From Streptococcus suis (GTDB lineage Bacteria; Bacillota; Bacilli; Lactobacillales; Streptococcaceae): a DNA stretch of 64,000 nt. The stretch lies in NCBI GenBank assembly GCA_022354845.1, contig CP031970.1, positions 1,798,001 to 1,862,000 on the forward strand, written 5' to 3'. Positions 57,438-64,000 of this stretch are shown here, piece by piece; the first letter of the stretch is position 1, and the number at the start of each line of letters is the position of its first letter. Under the pieces are notes generated by a model. It was not told where the DNA came from and made no database searches. It saw nothing but the letters and a program-made list of their open reading frames with translations. Position numbers and translations under genes: made by a program.

Positions 57438-60400
57438 TTATTCTTTGCCTTCTGCTTCTTCTGCTGCAAAGGCTGCGGCTGCATCAGCTGCGGCTTTTGC
57501 ACGTGCTTTTTCAAGATCGTCTACGTGGATGATGTCATCATCTTCACCTTCATCAAGGTCACGTAATTCTACTTCATTGTTGTCTTCATCAAGGACACGC
57601 ATATCCAAACCAAGTGATTGCAATTCTTTGACAAGAACGCGGAATGATTCTGGAACACCTGGTTTTGGAATTGGTTTACCTTTAGTGATGGCTTCATAGG
57701 CTTTAAGACGGCCTGTCACATCATCTGACTTGTAAGTCAAGATTTCTTGTAGGACGTTTGAAGCACCGTAGGCTTCAAGGGCCCAAACCTCCATCTCACC
57801 GAAACGCTGACCACCAAACTGAGCCTTACCTCCGAGTGGCTGTTGGGTAACGAGTGAGTATGGTCCTACTGAGCGGGCGTGAAGTTTATCATCAACCATG
57901 TGATGAAGCTTGATCATGTACATGACACCAACAGATACACGGTTGTCAAATGGCTCACCTGTACGTCCATCGTAAAGAATGGTTTTGGCATCTGAATCCA
58001 TACCTGCTTCTTTAACAGTTGACCAGAGATCTTCTGAACTTGCACCATCGAAAACTGGTGTTGCGATATGAATGCCCAAGTTGCGAGCCGCCATACCCAA
58101 GTGAAGCTCCATAACCTGACCGATGTTCATACGTGATGGCACCCCGAGTGGGTTCAACATGATGTCAACTGGTGTTCCGTCTGGAAGATATGGCATATCC
58201 TCAACAGGTACAATACGTGAAACGACACCCTTGTTACCGTGACGACCGGCCATCTTATCTCCGACCTTGATCTTACGTTTTTGAGCAATGTAAACACGAA
58301 CCAGCATGTTGACACCTGATTGCAACTCATCACCATTGGCACGGGTAAAGATTTTCACATCACGAACGACACCATCGGCACCGTGAGGTACACGAAGAGA
58401 AGTATCACGGACTTCACGTGATTTGTCACCGAAGATTGCATGCAAGAGGCGCTCTTCAGCAGAAAGATCTTTTTCACCTTTTGGTGTGACTTTACCAACA
58501 AGAATGTCGCCCTCTTTAACTTCGGCACCAATACGAATAATCCCCATTTCGTCCAAGTTGCGAAGAGCATCTTCACCAACGTTTGGAATTTCGCGAGTGA
58601 TTTCTTCAGGGCCTAACTTAGTATCACGTGTTTCTGATTCGTATTCTTCCAAGTGAACAGATGTAAACACATCGTCCTTCACAAGGCGTTCAGACATGAT
58701 AACTGCATCCTCAAAGTTGTAACCTTCCCAAGTCATGTAGGCAACGATAGGGTTTTGACCAAGAGCCATTTCCCCGTTTTCCATGGAAGGTCCATCTGCG
58801 ATGAAGTCGCCTTTTTCAACGATGTCGCCCAATTTTACAAGGGTGCGTTGGTTATAGGCTGTACCAGAGTTCGAACGACGGAATTTAGAAATGTGGTAGA
58901 CATCAAGCGAACCATCTTCACGACGCACTTCTACCTTATCCGCATCTGCAAAAACAACCTTACCATCATGTTGAGCGATAATAGCCGCACCTGAGTCATG
59001 TGCAGCCTGGTATTCCATACCAGTCCCTACAAATGGTGCTTTCGGATCAATCAATGGGACAGCCTGACGTTGCATGTTGGCACCCATGAGGGCACGGTTG
59101 GAGTCATCGTTTTCCAAGAAAGGAATACATGCTGTCGCAACGGCAACTACCTGTTTAGGTGAAACGTCCATGAAGTCTGCTGAATCTGCTGGGAACTCTT
59201 GGTTGTTACCTTGGTGACGTCCCATAACAATCTTATCAACGAAACGGTTGTTTTCATCAAGAGCTGATGTTGATTGTGCTACGATGTAGGCATCTTCTTC
59301 ATCCGCTGTCAACCAAACGATTTCGTTTGTAACTGTACCAGTTGCACGGTCAATCTTGCGGTATGGTGTTTGGATGAAGCCATACTTGTTAAGGTGACCA
59401 TAAGAAGATAAGTTGTTGATCAAACCGATGTTTGGTCCCTCAGGCGTTTCAATCGGACACATACGACCATAGTGAGTGTAGTGAACGTCTCGAACCTCAT
59501 AACCAGCACGGTCACGAGTCAAACCACCAGGTCCCAAGGCTGACAAACGGCGTTTGTGAGACAACTCAGAAAGTGGGTTGTGTTGGTCCATGAACTGTGA
59601 CAACTGAGATGAACCAAAGAATTCTTTGATTGCGGCTGTAACAGGACGGATATTGATGATTTGTTGTGGCGTCAATACTTCATTGTCTTGAACAGACATA
59701 CGCTCACGCAAGTTACGTTCCATACGAGTCAAACCGATACGTACTTGGTTAGCAAGCAATTCACCAACGGCACGAATACGACGGTTACCCAAGTGGTCAA
59801 TATCATCTACACGACCAAGACCCTCAGCCAAGTTGAGGAAGTAGCTCATTTCAGCCAAGATGTCCGCAGGTGTTACTGTACGTACTTTTTCTGCTGGATT
59901 AGCATTACCAATCACCGTCACAACACGTTCTGGATCCTTAGGAGCTACAATCTTGAATTTCTGCAAAAGAACTGGCTCAAGAAGAACAGCGTTGTCATTT
60001 GGAATATACTCTACCAAGTTGAGCTCATCGAATTGTGCTTCTACTTTTTCAAGCACATCACGACTCAATACAGTACCAGCTTCCAAGACAATTTCGCCTG
60101 TCTCACCGTTAATCACATGCTCAGCAAGTGTTTGGTTGAGCAAACGAGTACGGAGGTTGAGTTTTTTATTAATCTTGTAACGACCAACAGGTGCCAAGTC
60201 GTAACGACGTGGGTCAAAGAAACGAGCTGTCAAAAGACTACGAGAGCTTTCAGCTGTCTTTGGTTCACCTGGACGAAGGCGCTCATAGATTTCCTTAAGC
60301 GCTTCATCTGTACGAGAATCTGCTGGGTTTTTATGAATATCTTTTTCAATGGTATTGCGAACCAATTCGCTATCACCAAAGATATCAAAGATTTCATCAT

Positions 60401-61010
60401 CACCTGAGAAACCAAGCGCACGAACAAGCGTTGTGAATGGAATCTTACGCGTACGGTCAATACGAGTGTAGGCAATGTCTTTTGAGTCTGTTTCTAATTC
60501 CAACCAAGCTCCACGGTTAGGAATAACCGTTGATCCATAACCTACTTTACCATTCTTATCTACTTTATCATTGAAGTAGACACCTGGTGAACGAACCAAC
60601 TGAGAAACGATGATACGCTCTGCACCGTTGATGATGAAGGTACCCATTTCAGTCATGATTGGAAACTCACCGAAGAAGACTTCTTGTGTCTTGATCTCGC
60701 CAGTTTCTTTATTCACCAGACGGAAAGTCACATAAATTGGAGCTGAGTAGTTCGCATCATGCGCACGCGCTTCTTCCAATGTGTATTTAGGTTCTTTCAA
60801 TTCATAACCAACGAATTCCAATTCCATGGTATCCGTAAAGTTTGAAACTGGAAGTACATCTTCAAAGACTTCTTTCAAACCATAATCTAAAAAGTCTTGG
60901 AAAGAGTCCGTTTGGATTTCAATCAAATTTGGTAAATCAAGAACTTCCTTGATTCTTGAAAAACTACGACGGGTACGGTGCTTACCGTACTGAACTTCAT
61001 GTCCTGCCAA
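57438..61010 (-). CDS. rpoB: RNA polymerase beta subunit
   Basis: 1190 residues. The rifampicin pocket reads [20 protein letters not shown], then [14 protein letters not shown]: wild-type at all usual resistance positions. [18 protein letters not shown] and the C-terminal [24 protein letters not shown] are present. The start is TTG at 61010, with AAAGGAG about nine bases upstream. The acidic tail [12 protein letters not shown] precedes an Ala-rich end. Confidence 0.97.
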   Translation of the reverse strand: MAGHEVQYGKHRTRRSFSRIKEVLDLPNLIEIQTDSFQDFLDYGLKEVFEDVLPVSNFTDTMELEFVGYELKEPKYTLEEARAHDANYSAPIYVTFRLVNKETGEIKTQEVFFGEFPIMTEMGTFIINGAERIIVSQLVRSPGVYFNDKVDKNGKVGYGSTVIPNRGAWLELETDSKDIAYTRIDRTRKIPFTTLVRALGFSGDDEIFDIFGDSELVRNTIEKDIHKNPADSRTDEALKEIYERLRPGEPKTAESSRSLLTARFFDPRRYDLAPVGRYKINKKLNLRTRLLNQTLAEHVINGETGEIVLEAGTVLSRDVLEKVEAQFDELNLVEYIPNDNAVLLEPVLLQKFKIVAPKDPERVVTVIGNANPAEKVRTVTPADILAEMSYFLNLAEGLGRVDDIDHLGNRRIRAVGELLANQVRIGLTRMERNLRERMSVQDNEVLTPQQIINIRPVTAAIKEFFGSSQLSQFMDQHNPLSELSHKRRLSALGPGGLTRDRAGYEVRDVHYTHYGRMCPIETPEGPNIGLINNLSSYGHLNKYGFIQTPYRKIDRATGTVTNEIVWLTADEEDAYIVAQSTSALDENNRFVDKIVMGRHQGNNQEFPADSADFMDVSPKQVVAVATACIPFLENDDSNRALMGANMQRQAVPLIDPKAPFVGTGMEYQAAHDSGAAIIAQHDGKVVFADADKVEVRREDGSLDVYHISKFRRSNSGTAYNQRTLVKLGDIVEKGDFIADGPSMENGEMALGQNPIVAYMTWEGYNFEDAVIMSERLVKDDVFTSVHLEEYESETRDTKLGPEEITREIPNVGEDALRNLDEMGIIRIGAEVKEGDILVGKVTPKGEKDLSAEERLLHAIFGDKSREVRDTSLRVPHGADGVVRDVKIFTRANGDELQSGVNMLVRVYIAQKRKIKVGDKMAGRHGNKGVVSRIVPVEDMPYLPDGTPVDIMLNPLGVPSRMNIGQVMELHLGMAARNLGIHIATPVFDGASSEDLWSTVKEAGMDSDAKTILYDGRTGEPFDNRVSVGVMYMIKLHHMVDDKLHARSVGPYSLVTQQPLGGKAQFGGQRFGEMEVWALEAYGASNVLQEILTYKSDDVTGRLKAYEAITKGKPIPKPGVPESFRVLVKELQSLGLDMRVLDEDNNEVELRDLDEGEDDDIIHVDDLEKARAKAAADAAAAFAAEEAEGKE

Positions 61011-61059
61011 AAGTTTTCTCCTTTGTAATAAGATACGAGACCGTGAAAACCAAAGTGAA

Positions 61060-61250
61060 AATAGGAGAGTGACGCCGTGTCACCAGACACAAGGAGCTCT
61101 ATCTTTTTCACACAGGTTTTAGGTCGAGTTCAATTAAAGATACGAGGGCGTCAAACACTCCAAAAGAAAATAGGACATCGACAAAGCAATCAAAAGATTG
61201 CAAGGGGATGTATCTTTTTCTACAGGAGTATAGCCCGAGTTCAATTATAT
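61060..61250 (+). repeat. Two degenerate repeat units in the rpoB leader
   Basis: Motif order CTATCTTTTTCACACAGG, CGAGTTCAATTAAAGATACG, AGGGCGTCAAACACTCC, AAAATAGGAC, then TGTATCTTTTTCTACAGG and CGAGTTCAATTA. The second half repeats the first, and the whole resembles 35095-35247. It lies within the transcribed leader of rpoB, in antisense orientation. Confidence 0.65.
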
Positions 61251-61340
61251 TCAGCATGTGATGACCTGCACTTACTTATTCTGAATTTTTAGAATCTTTA
61301 AGAATAGGTAACAATTCTCAAAGAGCTTCTTCATAGACAC

Positions 61341-61390
61341 AAAAAGAGCAGCTAAATCTTCCTTTTAAAAAGTGTGATTTAACTGCTGCA
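61341..61390 (-). terminator. Candidate attenuator in the rpoB leader
   Basis: On the minus strand GCAGCAGTTAAATC and GATTTAGCTGCTC pair around about 17 bases and are followed by TTTTTGTG. It lies some 50-95 nt after the predicted start of transcription and about 330 bp before the rpoB start codon. It could end early transcripts or just pbp1b read-through. Confidence 0.65.
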
Positions 61391-61442
61391 AGCCTTGCTT
61401 GGACAATATTTCAAACAAGACACACGACAAATAATTTATACA

Positions 61443-61471
61443 ATTATAGCACAAGAACTAGAATAAATCAA
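61443..61471 (-). promoter_or_regulatory. rpoBC promoter
   Basis: On the minus strand: TTGATT (61466-61471), a 17-bp spacer ending TGC (extended -10), TATAAT (61443-61448). Confidence 0.8.
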
Positions 61472-61669
61472 GAAATGAATCAGTTCTGTATCTTTGATAT
61501 CATTCGAAAGTAATCAATCGAGCTGAATTGTCTTTTTGCCTGAGATCGTCATAAAACTATTATCTTGCTCTTGAGATAAATTCTACAATGTTAACCACGT
61601 AATCTACTCTAATTTTGAATCATTATCTAATTATATGGAACAAGCGCTTCGATTTGAACCCCTAAAAGA

Positions 61670-64000
61670 TTAGTCACTGCTAGATGTCTGAGTGTCTGTA
61701 TCTTGGTCATTATTTGAACTCGAAGAACTTGTTCCACTGCTTCGACTAGAGCTACTGCGTTGAGTTGAGCTACTTGATGTGGTCGTTTGCGACCCAATTA
61801 TAGTATTCCAAGCCTGACGTTTATCGCTGTCGGTCCCTCCAACCATGAAATTATAATTGGTTACAGGTGCGCCGTTTTTGGCCCAATAACTTGTTGTGGT
61901 CGCACCACCTATCGTTACTCGACGACCATTCACCTGAACTGTTCCGGCACGTTGACCAGTAGAAGATACAACATTAGAGGAGATGACACTGTTATCCAGT
62001 TCAAACTTACCTGAAAACATATCCGATTTGAAATTGTATAATGCATCCACAAGGTATGCAACGTATTGTGAATTATTATAGTATCCTGTCCAGACATACA
62101 TTTCTGAGTTGTCATCATTCCCCACCCATGTTCCTAAGGTTACTTTCGGAGTAGATAACATTAACCAAACATCATTTACCTCATTACTTGTACCCGTTTT
62201 TCCAACGAAGTCAGATGTTGCGGCTTGAGGATTCAAACTACTTAATCGACTTTTGAATGTTGAGGTGTAACCAGAATTAATCACTTGTCGTAATAACATA
62301 TTCATAATGCTTGCCGTAGCTTTTGAATACACTTGAACGGGAGCAGCTTCGTGCTGGTATACCACCGTTCCATCCGATGCAGTGATACTTTCAACAATAT
62401 AGTGCTTATTATAAACACCGCCATTGGCTAAAGTCTGATAGCCGTTGGTATTCGTCAATACAGAGATTTCAACTCCTCCGCCTAATGGCACACTTTCAAT
62501 ATCATACATTGGAATATGATAATTCATTTTTTCCATGTAATCCTTAGCATTAACCCCTGCGTTTTGAATCATTTTATAAGTCCAAAAAGCCGGGATATTT
62601 ACAGACATATCAATAGCAGTCTTTAAATTCATCATACCAGTACCTTTACTACTGCCGTACATAATTGGCTGACCACTTGAGAAGTTTGTAGGATAATTAG
62701 ATAGAATACTTGCAGACCCTAGCAATCCTTGATCAATAGCAATACCATAAGCTAACAATGGTTTAATAGTAGAAGCAGGTGACCGTTGTGTGTCGAAGGC
62801 GTGGTTATTTTGATTTGTTGCAAAGTTCCTACCACCAATAAATCCTAGAATAGCTCCTGTACTATTATCAATCAAAACACTTCCTGTTTCAACATATTCA
62901 TTTCCATTGTCTAGAACTGAACCGTAATTCGCTACGACAGATTGCATTGCAGAATAGATGCCTTTATCAACGGTACTCTTTATAATATATCCCCCTTGAC
63001 TTAATTCCTGAGTCGCCATCTCCTCATATGATGATTTTATATCATCATTTTTCAAGTCATTTTCAGAAACTGCATCCCGTTTAACGAGATAATCAAACAT
63101 GACCTGCTGTGCCTCCTCCATAACTTCATAATAGAGGTAATCTTTTGTATCTGAAGTAATGGGTGCAGGGGCGATAAAATCTTGCTTAATATCATAATCT
63201 TTATAAGCTTCGTATTCCTCTTTAGTCAAAAAAGAAGCCCGATACATATTATAAAGAACGTCCTGATAACGCTCAATTCCATAAATCATGTCATCATCCG
63301 ATTTCCGTGTTCCATCTGAAGCATACGGAGAATACACAATAGGACTTTGAGGCAATCCAGCGATATAAGCAGCCTGTGGGACGCTTAACTCCTTAGCCGT
63401 TTTTCCAAAGATCCCTCTTGCAGCTGCCTCTACACCTGCAATATTTTTACCCTGATTGTTTCGTCCAAAAGGAGAGACATTCAAATAAATTGTTAATATC
63501 TCATTTTTTTTCATATTTCGCTCTAAAGCTAAAGCAGAAACGATTTCATTAGCCTTTCGCGTAAAGGTTGGAGCATCACCCACCAATTGTTGTTTGATCA
63601 ATTGTTGGGTCAAAGTAGAGCCACCACTAGAAGATCCTAGTCCGATAGATCCTAAAGCAGCACGTAATACTGCTTTTGGTACAACACCATTATGCGTCTC
63701 AAAGGTTTCGTCTTCTGTAGCAATAACTGCCTGCTTTAGATAATCCGAAACCTCTTCAGACGTGACTGGTATACGTAATAAGTCAGAATTTACTTCTGAA
63801 ACTAAACTACCATCTGAATAAGTTATTGTTGAAATACGACTAACTTCCGATACCTTTTCAACCAACTCTTTTGTTTTTGGCACTTCAACTTTGTCGAAAA
63901 GACTAACAACAAAGCCTACTCCGACCCCACCACCAAAAATAGCAATTAAAAATCCTAAGACAACTATCGAATTAATCAATAATTTAAGGGTCCGAAGGAA
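61670..64000 (-). CDS. pbp1b: Class A penicillin-binding protein 1b (5' end outside window)
   Basis: At least 776 residues; the frame is still open at the window edge (FLRTLKL before the first listed residue). Membrane anchor (SIVVLGFLIAIFGGGVGVGF), GT51 glycosyltransferase (ATEDETFETHNG near 85, GGSTLTQQLIKQ near 118, ERNMKKNEILTIYLN), and transpeptidase with SPASTIKP (active-site Ser), MSVNIP and VGKTGTSNE. A Ser/Thr/Gln-rich tail of about 40 residues ends the protein. Builds and cross-links peptidoglycan outside the membrane. Confidence 0.94.
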   Translation of the reverse strand, partial: FLRTLKLLINSIVVLGFLIAIFGGGVGVGFVVSLFDKVEVPKTKELVEKVSEVSRISTITYSDGSLVSEVNSDLLRIPVTSEEVSDYLKQAVIATEDETFETHNGVVPKAVLRAALGSIGLGSSSGGSTLTQQLIKQQLVGDAPTFTRKANEIVSALALERNMKKNEILTIYLNVSPFGRNNQGKNIAGVEAAARGIFGKTAKELSVPQAAYIAGLPQSPIVYSPYASDGTRKSDDDMIYGIERYQDVLYNMYRASFLTKEEYEAYKDYDIKQDFIAPAPITSDTKDYLYYEVMEEAQQVMFDYLVKRDAVSENDLKNDDIKSSYEEMATQELSQGGYIIKSTVDKGIYSAMQSVVANYGSVLDNGNEYVETGSVLIDNSTGAILGFIGGRNFATNQNNHAFDTQRSPASTIKPLLAYGIAIDQGLLGSASILSNYPTNFSSGQPIMYGSSKGTGMMNLKTAIDMSVNIPAFWTYKMIQNAGVNAKDYMEKMNYHIPMYDIESVPLGGGVEISVLTNTNGYQTLANGGVYNKHYIVESITASDGTVVYQHEAAPVQVYSKATASIMNMLLRQVINSGYTSTFKSRLSSLNPQAATSDFVGKTGTSNEVNDVWLMLSTPKVTLGTWVGNDDNSEMYVWTGYYNNSQYVAYLVDALYNFKSDMFSGKFELDNSVISSNVVSSTGQRAGTVQVNGRRVTIGGATTTSYWAKNGAPVTNYNFMVGGTDSDKRQAWNTIIGSQTTTSSSSTQRSSSSRSSGTSSSSSNNDQDTDTQTSSSD

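Larger units (their letters stand above)
61011..61669. other. rpoB leader and upstream region
   Basis: A 659-bp gap before rpoB. It holds, from right to left: about 200 bp after pbp1b with no clear hairpin, the rpoB promoter (61443-61471), a terminator-like hairpin in the leader (61341-61390), and a tandem repeat (about 61060-61250). No gene is supported. Confidence 0.65.

Noticed and set aside
59560..59640. Rifampicin-resistance change in rpoB
   Set aside because: The resistance region reads [17 protein letters not shown] and [10 protein letters not shown], which is the normal streptococcal sequence.

Overview
The window is a stretch of a low-GC Gram-positive chromosome, most likely Streptococcus suis or a very close relative. 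That is an inference from the gene set and order: a comYA-comYH competence operon next to ackA, a SigX-boxed ssbB, streptococcal glnR-glnA, pgk, gapA, fusA, rpsG, rpsL, groESL and rpoBC, and several dispersed repeat families. No rRNA, tRNA or CRISPR array was seen.

Region 1 (about 1-12,100) is an accessory copper-resistance island with plasmid ancestry. It carries a SHOCT membrane protein, a second lgt, a broken M23 peptidase, a small His-rich membrane protein, a TIGR01906-type membrane protein, an ISL3-family IS (broken transposase, triplicated right end), copB, copZ, a copA remnant, an unusual GAPDH paralogue, a ydhK (DUF1541) lipoprotein and copY. Remnants of a plasmid repA_N gene and of a plasmid TOPRIM-type gene lie beside them. 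Three promoters share one layout, TTGACA-17 bp-TARNCT overlapped by CopY boxes: copY, the copA'/copZ unit and the GAPDH gene. The copper-linked GAPDH lacks two active-site residues that the housekeeping GapA in this window keeps.

Region 2 (12.2-24.6 kb) is chromosomal and partly degraded: a BaiN/HI0933-type flavoprotein, a GNAT acetyltransferase, a broken ABC transporter, a YeiH-family exporter, azlCD, an intact ABC-2 transporter, tsaD-rimI-tsaB and rpoY-rnjA. Region 3 (24.6-38.4 kb) holds glnRA, an aromatic-acid-exporter-like protein, pgk, an aldo/keto reductase with an iron alcohol dehydrogenase, gapA, fusA, rpsG, rpsL (with the streptomycin-resistance-type K56R change) and groESL with a CIRCE operator.

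Region 4 (38.5-53.5 kb) contains ssbB, a lipase-like hydrolase, ytpR, a DUF1002 protein, a thioredoxin, a DUF4651 protein, pepA, folC and folT with a THF riboswitch, ackA, the comY operon behind a ComX box, an LD-carboxypeptidase and a DUF1033 protein. Region 5 (53.6-64 kb) is rpoC-rpoB with a long leader containing a terminator-like hairpin, and a class A PBP (pbp1b) whose 5' end lies outside the window.

Small mobile repeats are prominent: a roughly 65-bp palindromic element inside the IS transposase and twice behind rnjA; a family with inverted ends at 13.4 and 27.6 kb; a 106-bp inverted-end element at 18.0 kb; and a repeat shared by the rpsG-fusA gap and the rpoB leader.
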